The notes below the pieces were generated by a model. That model made no database searches and was not told the origin of the DNA. It saw nothing but the letters and a program-made list of their open reading frames with translations. A program made the position numbers and the translations under genes. A stretch of DNA of 7,078 nt from Hydrogenimonas sp. (GTDB taxonomy: Bacteria > Campylobacterota > Campylobacteria > Campylobacterales > Hydrogenimonadaceae): positions 1 to 7,078 of the forward strand of contig NZ_JAOZOZ010000081.1 of the NCBI RefSeq assembly GCF_029933015.1. Direction: 5' to 3'. Shown one piece after another: positions 1-5,792 of this stretch (position 1 is the first letter of the stretch; each line of letters starts with the position of its first letter).

Positions 1-1183
1 GCTGCAGTGGTGTCGTCGGTTTGCCGGCTTCGGCGTTGGCCGCCAGCTCTTTGTATATCTCTTCGGCTTGTTCGACCGTGAAGTCGCGGCCGCCGAGGCC
101 GTAAATGTAGTTGGTCACGACCGGATGGTTGTCGCTCTGATAGACCGACCCGATCACTTCGTTGTAAAGCGCACCGAAGGCGCCGTTGGGGCTGCTTCGA
201 TCCAGACACGCGACCGCCTTGACGCCCGAAAGCGCCTCGATGATCTTCTCGTGCGGCCAGGGGCGGAAGAGTCTCGGGGCAACGACACCCGCTTTGATGC
301 CCTGCTCTTTGCGCATCTTCTCCGCGACCATGATAGTCGTCTCGACAGTCGATCCGAGGGCGATGATCGCGACGTCGGCATCGTCCATCATATATTTTTC
401 GACGATGTTGTATTTGCGGCCCGTCTTCTTTTCGAAAGCGTCGAAAACCTCTTCGACCTTTCCGAAAACTTTCGTCATCAGGTCGTGATGCTGGCGCGCT
501 TTGTGTTCGAAGTGCCAATCCTCTTCGGTCTGGACACCGTAGGTGACCGGTTTGGCGAGGTCGAGCATCGGGTTGACCATCGGATACTCGCCGACGAACT
601 CGTAGGCTTCATCGTCGCTGAGCGGTCGTACGTTTTCGGCGGTATGGGATGTGATGAAACCGTCCTGATGACTCATGACCGGCAGACGCACTTCCGGGTC
701 TTCACCGATCTTGAAAGCCATCAGTGTCAGGTCGTAGGCTTCCTGCGGGTTGAAGCCGTCGAGCTGGATCCATCCGCTGTCGCGTCCCAGGTACATATCG
801 GAGTGGTCGCCGTTGACGTTCAAAGGTGCGGCGAGCGCACGGTTGACGACGACCAGGACGATCGGCAGACGCATACCGCTCGCCTGATAGAGAACCTCCG
901 CCATCAGGGCGAATCCCTGGGAGCTGGTCGCCGTGGCGACACGCCCGCCCGCTGCCGCGGCACCGACACATCCGGACATCGCCGCATGCTCACTTTCGAC
1001 CATGACGAATTCGCCGTCGACATATCCGTTCGCGAGGAACGATCCATAGTTCTGCACAACCGGTGTAGAAGGGGTGATCGGGTAGGCAGCCACGACATCG
1101 ATCTGAGCCTGGCGCATCGCCTGGCTCGCCGCCATGTTACCGTCCCAAACCTCTACTTCGTTCAATTCCATTTTTTCAGCCAT
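1..1183 (-). CDS. porA: Pyruvate:ferredoxin oxidoreductase, alpha subunit (partial, 3' end beyond left edge)
   Basis: This is the alpha subunit of the heterotetrameric pyruvate:ferredoxin (or flavodoxin) oxidoreductase, which interconverts pyruvate + CoA and acetyl-CoA + CO2 with reduced ferredoxin in the cytoplasm. Reading 1183 down to the edge gives 394 codons without a stop. Family marks are YPITPST at residues 34-40, a Glu in VESEHAAMS near residue 64 (in this superfamily the equivalent Glu assists thiamine diphosphate), TSSQG at 86-90, and the second-domain stretch ACLDRSSPNGAFG at 325-337. Helicobacter PorA is about 407 residues, so only some 10-15 residues should be missing. The ATG at 1183 follows AGGAG (1190-1194) at 6 bases. 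It lies 12 bases after porD, so the two are co-transcribed. A long frame opposite it on the plus strand is a shadow. Confidence in family is high. A 2-oxoacid paralogue with another substrate is less likely given the CDA order. Confidence 0.95.
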   Translation of the reverse strand, partial: MAEKMELNEVEVWDGNMAASQAMRQAQIDVVAAYPITPSTPVVQNYGSFLANGYVDGEFVMVESEHAAMSGCVGAAAAGGRVATATSSQGFALMAEVLYQASGMRLPIVLVVVNRALAAPLNVNGDHSDMYLGRDSGWIQLDGFNPQEAYDLTLMAFKIGEDPEVRLPVMSHQDGFITSHTAENVRPLSDDEAYEFVGEYPMVNPMLDLAKPVTYGVQTEEDWHFEHKARQHHDLMTKVFGKVEEVFDAFEKKTGRKYNIVEKYMMDDADVAIIALGSTVETTIMVAEKMRKEQGIKAGVVAPRLFRPWPHEKIIEALSGVKAVACLDRSSPNGAFGALYNEVIGSVYQSDNHPVVTNYIYGLGGRDFTVEQAEEIYKELAANAEAGKPTTPLQ

Positions 1184-1195
1184 CAAATTCTCCTG

Positions 1196-1582
1196 TTACT
1201 CTTTCTCGGGCCATTTGGCCAGAGCTTCTTCGTTGGGAATGCGCTCTTCGAACATCAAGAGCGATTTCGGGTTGGTCGGGCACACTTCGACACAGATACC
1301 ACACCCTTTGCAGTGGTCGTAATCGACGCCGATCATCTTCTTGTCGCGTGAAATGATCGATACGTCGGGACAGTAGATCCAGCAGAACTGACAGTCGATA
1401 CAGATGTCTCTGTTGTAGACCGGTTTCAGAACCCGCCAGTCGCCGACATACGCTTCATGTGAGTTGGTCTCCGCATACGGGCGATCTTCCGGCAGAATAT
1501 AACTCGCATCCTTGTCCAGCTCTTCTTTGAATGAAAAGAGGATCGCTCCGGGGATCAGTTCGTCCCATCCAAGATATTTCAT
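1196..1582 (-). CDS. porD: Pyruvate:ferredoxin oxidoreductase, delta subunit (2[4Fe-4S] ferredoxin-like)
   Basis: This 128-residue protein is the electron-transfer subunit of the enzyme, carrying electrons between the thiamine diphosphate site and external ferredoxin or flavodoxin. Two classical [4Fe-4S] motifs are visible: CIDCQFCWIYCP with Cys 61, 64, 67 and 71, and CKGCGICVEVCP with Cys 91, 94, 97 and 101. All eight ligands are present, so both clusters should form. An N-terminal extension of about 55 residues, beginning MKYLGWDELIPGAILFSF, precedes the ferredoxin fold; PorD proteins of four-subunit enzymes commonly have one, and it is thought to help dock the subunit. The ATG at 1582 follows GGGAG (1588-1592) at 5 bases. 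The gene sits 10 bases after porC and 12 bases before porA, which fixes its assignment as PorD rather than a free ferredoxin. Confidence 0.95.
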   Translation of the reverse strand: MKYLGWDELIPGAILFSFKEELDKDASYILPEDRPYAETNSHEAYVGDWRVLKPVYNRDICIDCQFCWIYCPDVSIISRDKKMIGVDYDHCKGCGICVEVCPTNPKSLLMFEERIPNEEALAKWPEKE

Positions 1583-1592
1583 TGCTTCTCCC

Positions 1593-2150
1593 TTACTTCA
1601 CTGAATTGTACGCACGTTCGATCGCCGCCATGTTGGCGTCGATGATCTTCTGCGGAAACTTTGCGAGAACACTCTTCATCGCGTTTTGGAAATAGTCCAG
1701 CTCGAACATGCCCGAAACTTTCATCAGCGCTCCCAGCATCGGCGTGTTCGGAATGGCACGTCCGATCGTGTCGAGCGAAATCTGGATACAGTCGACGACG
1801 TAGACGTCTTTGCCCTTGAGCTTCGGCTGGCTCTCGATCAGTTCCTCTTTGCTCAGGTGTGTCGTAATGATATATTTGGTTTCCTCTTTTTCGTTCGCGG
1901 TGATGTCGGCCGTATAGGTCAGACCCGGGTCGATGACGAGAACGTAATCGGGATGCATGAATTTCTGATGGTTCAGTATCACTTCGTCGTCGATGCGGTT
2001 GTATGCCGTCATCGCCGCACCGCGTTTCGCCGATCCGTAGAATGCGAAAGCCTGTACATATTTTCCGGTTCGGGCGACAACGTCGCCAAGTCCTTTGGCG
2101 CCTGTTACCGCACCCTGCCCTGCACGAGAGTGCCAGCGAATTTCCAACAT
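1593..2150 (-). CDS. porC: Pyruvate:ferredoxin oxidoreductase, gamma subunit
   Basis: This is the gamma subunit of the pyruvate:ferredoxin oxidoreductase, 185 residues from the chosen start and close to the roughly 186 residues of Helicobacter PorC. Family marks are HSRAGQG at residues 7-13 (the glycine-rich start of the gamma fold, which is GRGGQG in many archaeal and clostridial members), FYGSAKRGA around residues 38-46, and PNTPMLGAL in the C-terminal half. The domain is thought to contribute to CoA binding and subunit contacts. The ATG at 2150 is preferred because GGGAG (2157-2161) lies 6 bases upstream and the protein then begins directly with the conserved MLEIRWHSRAGQG. The frame is open up to a TTG at 2183, but those 11 extra residues are not family-like and would include the ribosome binding site. 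It is first in the transcript porC-porD-porA. Confidence 0.93.
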   Translation of the reverse strand: MLEIRWHSRAGQGAVTGAKGLGDVVARTGKYVQAFAFYGSAKRGAAMTAYNRIDDEVILNHQKFMHPDYVLVIDPGLTYTADITANEKEETKYIITTHLSKEELIESQPKLKGKDVYVVDCIQISLDTIGRAIPNTPMLGALMKVSGMFELDYFQNAMKSVLAKFPQKIIDANMAAIERAYNSVK

Positions 2151-2156
2151 GAGTTT

Positions 2157-2161
2157 CTCCC
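2157..2161 (-). promoter_or_regulatory. Ribosome binding site deciding the porC start
   Basis: GGGAG on the minus strand, 6 bases before the ATG at 2150. It selects this ATG over the in-frame TTG at 2183, which has no purine-rich box at a suitable distance. Confidence 0.75.
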
Positions 2162-2200
2162 TTTTTAAAACGCCAAATCCCAAAAGGAACTTTTAAACGG

Positions 2201-2244
2201 CGCTTTGATTGAACTACTAAGGTATGCTTATTGTAATCAAGCGG
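2201..2244. repeat. Imperfect inverted repeat upstream of porC
   Basis: On the plus strand cgctttgatt (2201-2210) faces aatcaagcgg (2235-2244). TTGATT pairs with AATCAA (6 bp), and after a single bulged T the outer CGC pairs with GCG. The interval between arms is 24 bases. It lies entirely between the phosphatase gene and porC, 51 bases upstream of the porC ATG, and one arm touches the candidate -10 box. It could be an operator for a dimeric regulator, or an RNA stem at the end of the upstream transcript. There is no clear U-run, so it is not a standard terminator. The repeat is seen directly; the function is a guess. Confidence 0.4.
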
Positions 2245-2256
2245 CTCTTAAAGCAA
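2230..2256 (-). promoter_or_regulatory. Candidate sigma-70 promoter for porCDA(B)
   Basis: On the minus strand TACAAT (2235-2230) matches the -10 consensus at 5 of 6 positions. TTGCTT (2256-2251) could serve as a -35 box with a short 15-base spacer, and it lies partly in the tail of the upstream gene. Campylobacterota promoters often have a poorly conserved -35 region, which makes the short spacer less worrying. The 97-base gap before porC, in a window where most gaps are under 40 bases, is the main reason to expect a promoter here. Confidence 0.3.
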
Positions 2257-2904
2257 GCTTTCTGACCGGATATTCACCACGGCCGTTTTCGCATCGGGTG
2301 CGAGATGTTTACATTCGGCCTCCAACGCCTCTTTTCGACCGTATCCGCACGTCAGGGCGTAGGGTCTGATACCGGCGGCGTGGGCTGCGCGGATATCCAT
2401 CAGTGTATCGCCGATCATCCAGGCAGCGGAGGTGGACACACCCATCGCATCGAGCGCTTTGAGAACCGGTTCGGGGTGGGGTTTGTGGCGTTTTACATCT
2501 TCGCTTCCCACGAGCACTTCAAAATGGCTCATCAACCCGAAATGTTCCATCAGTTCGATCGAATAACGTCCCGTTTTCGTGGTCACGACACCGAGTCTCG
2601 CGAACTCCGCCGCCTCTTCGACCGCTTCTCGGGCACCCGGCAGAAGCACCGTCTTTTGCCGGCTGATTTCGCGGTAACGTCTTTTGTAGGCCGCCACATA
2701 CCGTGCCACAAGGGTACGCTTTACACCGAGTCTCTCGAACATCTCCCCCAGGGGTATGCCGATCATCGGAACGATCGCCCCGGCATCGGGCGCTTCGGCG
2801 CCAAGATCGCCGTAGGCGGCGGAAAAACTCTCCAGTATCGCCTCGGTCGAGTCGATCAGGGTCCCGTCCAGATCGAAAAGTATGACCGTTTCGCGCCGTT
2901 TCAC
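2248..2904 (-). CDS. HAD-superfamily phosphatase (phosphoglycolate phosphatase-like)
   Basis: This 218-residue cytoplasmic hydrolase shows all four HAD motifs: motif I FDLDGTLIDS with nucleophile D11 and acid/base D13, motif II Thr in VVTTK (108-109), motif III K141 in RHKPHPEP, and motif IV GDTLMD with D166 and D170. An alpha-helical cap lies between motifs I and II (roughly 18-85), as in the Gph/beta-phosphoglucomutase type. The substrate is unknown; 2-phosphoglycolate or another small phosphate ester are family possibilities. The start is GTG at 2904, because the next in-frame ATG would remove the catalytic aspartates and everything upstream is shadow of the preceding gene. The GTG overlaps that gene's TGA (shared GTGA, 4 bases) and has no obvious ribosome binding site, which suggests translational coupling. 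From memory, Campylobacter jejuni also has a predicted hydrolase gene next to its pyruvate oxidoreductase. Confidence 0.88.
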   Translation of the reverse strand: MKRRETVILFDLDGTLIDSTEAILESFSAAYGDLGAEAPDAGAIVPMIGIPLGEMFERLGVKRTLVARYVAAYKRRYREISRQKTVLLPGAREAVEEAAEFARLGVVTTKTGRYSIELMEHFGLMSHFEVLVGSEDVKRHKPHPEPVLKALDAMGVSTSAAWMIGDTLMDIRAAHAAGIRPYALTCGYGRKEALEAECKHLAPDAKTAVVNIRSESLL

Positions 2905-4400
2905 GGTTTGATCCAGTCGATCTGGTTGTGCATGATCCCGATGATCGAAGGGACGATCGGGGTGATCCGCCGATTCACGACCGTGATCGAATCGGGGATA
3001 TAGAGAAACACATATGGCCGGTCGGCGGCGATCAGGGCGAACATCTTTCTGTAGAGCTTTCCCACTTTCGCCATATCGGTGGTACGCTCCGCCTCCTCGA
3101 TCAGTCGATCCACCTCCCCGTTGTGGTATCCCACCAGGTTGAAACCGCCCAATTTGTCGGAGTCGGAGTGCCACAGGGCATAGGCGTCGGGGATGAGACC
3201 CAGACTCCATCCCAGAAGTATCGCTTCGTAACGTCGCGGCGTGACGACCGTATTCAAAAAAGCCTGCCACTCCATGGCCCGGATCTTCACTTTCACCCCG
3301 ATCTTTCCCAGCTGATACTGGATGATCTGTGCGGCATAGAGGCGGGTACTGTTGTTGGCGTTGGTCGAGATCGTGAAGGAGAGAGGATTCTTCTTGTCGT
3401 AACCCGCCTCTTTCAACAATCTCTTCGCTTTTTCGGGATCGTACGGACTCTTCGGCGGATCTTCGGGATAGGCGAAAGTTCCCGGCATGAAAGGGCCGTG
3501 GCACACCTTGCCGTAGGAGAAGAAGAGAATGCGTATCAACTGCTCCTTGTCGATCGCCATATCGATGGCCCTGCGGACATTCGGATCCTTGAATTTGTCG
3601 TTTTTGAGATTGAAACCCAGGTAGGTATAGCCCCTGCCCGGCAGTCTGACGATCCGGTAATGCTCTTTGAAACCCCGATCGATCTGCTTTTCGATCTGCA
3701 GCGGTGTCAACGATCCGAGATCGAGCTTGCGGGCTTTGAGCATCAGAAACTGCGTCGTCGGGTCGGGAATGAAGTGGTAGTGGATCGTATCGATGTTGGG
3801 GGCGTGCTCGAAATAGTCAGGATTCGCCTTCAAAACCACGTCGCCCGAATTTTCGAGCCTCTCGAGTCTGTAGGGTCCCGTTCCGATAGGCTTTCGATTC
3901 AGTGGGCTCGTCATCGGATCTTCGACCTTTTCCCACAGATGCCTGGGCAAAATTCCCATCATCCAGATCGATAGCGCCTTGTAATAGGGCTCTTTGTAGT
4001 CCACCTCCACCGTATGATCGTCACGGGCTTTCACCGATTTCACATAGCGGAAATCGCTGGCGTAGGGGGTAAAAAGTTTCGGAGATTTCGTCAGTTCGTA
4101 TGTAAAGGCGACATCGTGGGCCGTAAAGGGCCGGCCATCGTGCCATTTGACACCTCTGCGCAGATGAAACACCAGCCGCGTCGGTGACTCGAACTCCCAG
4201 GATTCGGCGAGATCGCCGACGATATCGGCATCTTTGTCGAACTTGACGAGGCCGTTGAAGATCCATCCGCTGATCTCGCCGCTGGCACTGTCCGTGGCCA
4301 GAAGCGGATTGATCCGGCTAGGGTTGGCGCCAAGCGAGAGATGAAGTGTGGAAGAGAGCAGAAACAGCGGAAAAAGTAGGAGTAAAAGGATATATCGCAT
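2901..4400 (-). CDS. Periplasmic substrate-binding protein, ABC transporter family 5 (peptide/nickel type)
   Basis: This 499-residue protein belongs to solute-binding protein family 5 (DppA/OppA/NikA type). Residues 1-17 form a signal peptide (MRY then an almost unbroken Leu/Phe run). No Cys lipobox is visible, so it should be soluble in the periplasm rather than a lipoprotein. The family signature region spans about residues 65-100, including LAESWEF, RRGVKWHDGRPFTAHDVAFTYE-like sequence and the preceding SGWIFNGLVKFD. Other family stretches are PIGTGPYRLE (171-180), YLGFNLKN (260-267), VRRAIDMAIDK (275-285) and DPEKAKRLLKEAGY (321-334). The ligand cannot be read from sequence; oligopeptides, nickel chelates or other small compounds are possible. 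No permease or ATPase gene is adjacent. The start is ATG at 4400, overlapping the rhodanese TGA by one base (TGATG); a TTG one codon upstream is less likely. It has no clear ribosome binding site, so it is probably coupled to the rhodanese gene. Confidence 0.9.
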   Translation of the reverse strand: MRYILLLLLFPLFLLSSTLHLSLGANPSRINPLLATDSASGEISGWIFNGLVKFDKDADIVGDLAESWEFESPTRLVFHLRRGVKWHDGRPFTAHDVAFTYELTKSPKLFTPYASDFRYVKSVKARDDHTVEVDYKEPYYKALSIWMMGILPRHLWEKVEDPMTSPLNRKPIGTGPYRLERLENSGDVVLKANPDYFEHAPNIDTIHYHFIPDPTTQFLMLKARKLDLGSLTPLQIEKQIDRGFKEHYRIVRLPGRGYTYLGFNLKNDKFKDPNVRRAIDMAIDKEQLIRILFFSYGKVCHGPFMPGTFAYPEDPPKSPYDPEKAKRLLKEAGYDKKNPLSFTISTNANNSTRLYAAQIIQYQLGKIGVKVKIRAMEWQAFLNTVVTPRRYEAILLGWSLGLIPDAYALWHSDSDKLGGFNLVGYHNGEVDRLIEEAERTTDMAKVGKLYRKMFALIAADRPYVFLYIPDSITVVNRRITPIVPSIIGIMHNQIDWIKP

Positions 4401-4807
4401 CAAGGCTTGTAGGGAATCAACGGTTTGTCGTGCCGTTTCCAGTTGAGTATTCCGCCTGTAAGATGGTAGACGTTCTCGTACCCGAGTTCGTCGGCAAGAT
4501 AGTTCCCCAGCTTCCGTGTCCTGTTGGCTGATCGGCAGACCAGGATGAAGGGAGTATTTTTCCGAATTCCCAGTTTTTCCAGATCACCGATGAAGGCTTC
4601 GATGTCGTAACGGCCGTCGGGTCCAAAAAACATGATCGTGTGGGATCCGGCGATGATGCCGCTCTCTCTCCACTCCTGTGGTGTGCGGATATCGATAACG
4701 GGAATGCCGTTTTTTTTCAGTTTTTCGAAAGATGCGATATTGAGATCCCGTACCTCGGCGAAGAGTATGGATGATATGAAAATGAGAAGAGTGATGAATT
4801 TTTTCAT
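4400..4807 (-). CDS. Periplasmic single-domain rhodanese (sulfurtransferase-like)
   Basis: This 135-residue protein has a signal peptide (MKKFITLLIFISSILFA, predicted cleavage before EVRD) and one rhodanese fold. Visible marks are VIDIRTPQEWRESGII at 37-52 (the usual early rhodanese motif), the active-site loop CRSANRT at 91-97 with C91 as the persulfide-carrying cysteine, and HLTGGILNWK at 115-124 near the C-terminus. Single-domain rhodaneses shuttle sulfane sulfur between thiosulfate, polysulfide, thiols or partner proteins; the donor and acceptor here are unknown. The catalytic Cys is present, so it is probably active. A periplasmic location fits sulfur-respiring or sulfur-oxidising Campylobacterota, but that link is inference. 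It lies 36 bases after rpsI, behind a G/C hairpin, and its TGA overlaps the next gene's ATG. Confidence 0.92.
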   Translation of the reverse strand: MKKFITLLIFISSILFAEVRDLNIASFEKLKKNGIPVIDIRTPQEWRESGIIAGSHTIMFFGPDGRYDIEAFIGDLEKLGIRKNTPFILVCRSANRTRKLGNYLADELGYENVYHLTGGILNWKRHDKPLIPYKP

Positions 4808-4819
4808 GGTGCGAACTCC

Positions 4820-4836
4820 CCCGGGAAAATCCCGGG
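4820..4836 (-). repeat. G/C-rich hairpin in the rpsI-rhodanese gap, next to the rhodanese ribosome binding site
   Basis: CCCGGGA and TCCCGGG form a perfect 7-bp stem with a 3-base loop, starting 7 bases after the rpsI stop codon. In the minus-strand transcript the 3' arm runs directly into GGAG (4819-4816), the probable ribosome binding site 8 bases before the rhodanese ATG. On this transcript the U-run precedes the stem instead of following it, so it is not an intrinsic terminator. Possible roles are shielding of the G-rich binding site, an RNase processing or stability element that lowers expression after the ribosomal genes, or a transcription pause site. The structure is read directly; the role is inferred. 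Confidence 0.6.
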
Positions 4837-4843
4837 AAAAAGG

Positions 4844-5233
4844 TTAACGTTTGGAGAACTGAGGACTTCGGCGAGCTTTGTGTTTACCATATTTTTTACG
4901 CTCGACGACACGGCTGTCGCGTGTCAGAAGTCCGTGAGGTTTCAGAATTTTTCTGAACTCTTCGTCGAATGCGACGAGAGCCTTGGAAATGCCATGCTTC
5001 AGTGCATCGGCCTGTGCGGAGTATCCGCCGCCGAGTGTCTGGGCGACGATATCGACGCTGGCTTCCTGTTTGGTCAGAAGCAGCGGCTGCATGACCTTGC
5101 GCTTGATCGCTTCGTGGCCGCCGAGCCACTCGTCAAGGCCCATGCCGTTGATCGTCATTTTGCCCGTACCCGGTTTCAGCCAAACCTTAGCGACGGACGT
5201 TTTTCGTTTTCCGGTTGCGTAAACGTTTGCCAT
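4844..5233 (-). CDS. rpsI: 30S ribosomal protein S9 (uS9)
   Basis: This 129-residue protein is ribosomal protein S9 of the small subunit. It begins [22 protein letters not shown], as S9 proteins do, contains the conserved [19 protein letters not shown] around residues 68-86, and ends [11 protein letters not shown]. In the family this basic C-terminal tail reaches the decoding centre and contacts the anticodon arm of P-site tRNA; the final SKR is intact. The ATG at 5233 lies one base after the rplM stop (TAA-G-ATG), and AAGGA (5242-5246) inside the last rplM codons serves as its ribosome binding site at 8 bases. The rplM-rpsI pair is near-universal in bacteria and usually regulated as one unit. 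Confidence 0.98.
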   Translation of the reverse strand: MANVYATGKRKTSVAKVWLKPGTGKMTINGMGLDEWLGGHEAIKRKVMQPLLLTKQEASVDIVAQTLGGGYSAQADALKHGISKALVAFDEEFRKILKPHGLLTRDSRVVERKKYGKHKARRSPQFSKR

Positions 5234-5234
5234 C

Positions 5235-5666
5235 TTAGTTTTCCTTTGCTTTTACTTGTGCTGTATGAGGATGCTCGCTGCCTGCGTAGACACGCAGTTT
5301 TTTCAGCATCTGTCGACCAAGTTTGGTTTTCGGGAGCATACCGCGGGTCGCCAGTTTGAAAAGTTTTTCGGGGTTTTTCTCGACGAGTTCACCCAGCTTT
5401 TCACTCTTGACGCTTCCGAAATAGCCGCTGTGTCGATGATACTGTTTGTCTTCGAGTTTGTTGCCGCCTGTAAATTTCACTTTCGATGCGTTGATGACGA
5501 TGACATGATCACCGCAATCGACATGGGGAGTAAAATAGGGTTTGTGTTTTCCGCGAAGATAGGTAGCGATCTCCGTTACCAGTCGTCCGAAAGTTTTTCC
5601 TTCTGCATCGAGTACGATCCAGTCACGCTCGACCTGAGCGCTGTTTACCATCTTTGTCATTTTCAT
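5235..5666 (-). CDS. rplM: 50S ribosomal protein L13 (uL13)
   Basis: This 143-residue protein is ribosomal protein L13, an early-assembling large-subunit protein. Diagnostic stretches are [19 protein letters not shown] near residues 16-34, [24 protein letters not shown] at about 37-60, [15 protein letters not shown] at 68-82 and [24 protein letters not shown] at about 106-129, all typical of the family. The ATG at 5666 is chosen on family length, with AAAGGT (5676-5681) upstream at 9 bases; a second in-frame Met two codons later is possible. It is the first gene of its transcript, with an A/T-rich promoter region upstream, and is followed by rpsI after a single base. Confidence 0.98.
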   Translation of the reverse strand: MKMTKMVNSAQVERDWIVLDAEGKTFGRLVTEIATYLRGKHKPYFTPHVDCGDHVIVINASKVKFTGGNKLEDKQYHRHSGYFGSVKSEKLGELVEKNPEKLFKLATRGMLPKTKLGRQMLKKLRVYAGSEHPHTAQVKAKEN

Positions 5667-5711
5667 GGTAGCTTGACCTTTAAAAAGATTTGAACGTTGG
5701 GATTGTAGGGT

Positions 5712-5740
5712 AATATAGTTTAATTTATGCTTAATTTCAG
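5712..5740 (-). promoter_or_regulatory. Candidate sigma-70 promoter for rplM-rpsI and downstream genes
   Basis: On the minus strand CTGAAA (5740-5735, 4 of 6 to TTGACA) is followed after 17 bases by TATATT (5717-5712, 5 of 6 to TATAAT), about 45 bases before the rplM ATG. The segment is strongly A/T-rich compared with the flanking genes. A second possible -10, TACAAT (5707-5702), lies slightly downstream without a good -35. The 107-base gap between fixH and rplM holds this promoter, the rplM leader, and part of the hairpin at the fixH end. Confidence 0.5.
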
Positions 5741-5761
5741 TGTTTTATAAGGTTTTTGCAG

Positions 5762-5792
5762 AACCTTCGCCAGTCACTCTTCGACGAAGGTT
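5762..5792. repeat. 8-bp inverted repeat spanning the fixH stop codon
   Basis: AACCTTCG (5762-5769) and CGAAGGTT (5785-5792) are perfect complements separated by 15 bases. The fixH stop codon (5776-5774) lies in the loop. In the direction of fixH transcription the 3' arm is followed by CTGCAAAAA rather than a U-run, so it does not look like a standard intrinsic terminator. It could still stabilise or mark the 3' end of the fixH transcript. Chance similarity is possible because one arm is coding sequence. Confidence 0.35.

Noticed and set aside
68..1351. A plus-strand open frame of 427 codons, the longest complete frame at the left end
   Set aside because: It is antisense to porA and the end of porD, both of which show clear family motifs. 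Its predicted protein has no recognisable domain and a composition (Asp, Arg, His, Val rich) typical of a shadow of G/C-biased third positions.
1686..2168. Plus-strand frame of 160 codons opposite porC
   Set aside because: Shadow of porC, whose motifs and ribosome binding site are clear.
2305..3003. Plus-strand frame of 232 codons opposite the phosphatase gene
   Set aside because: No domain, and the opposite strand encodes all four HAD motifs.
2905..3504. Extension of the HAD phosphatase frame 200 codons upstream
   Set aside because: That stretch is out of frame with the binding protein and reads as low-complexity Arg/Ser/Gly-rich sequence. HAD proteins begin a few residues before the DxDGT motif, matching the GTG at 2904.
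2928..3974. A plus-strand open frame of 348 codons
   Set aside because: Antisense to the family 5 binding protein gene, with no family motifs, no ribosome binding site of note and shadow-like composition.
4347..4400. Lipoprotein signal in the binding protein
   Set aside because: No Cys occurs after the hydrophobic core, so a lipobox is absent and a conventional signal peptide is more likely.
4820..4836. Reading the G/C hairpin after rpsI as an intrinsic terminator
   Set aside because: In the direction of transcription the 3' arm is followed by GGAGUUCG, not a U-run; in the opposite direction it is followed by A residues.
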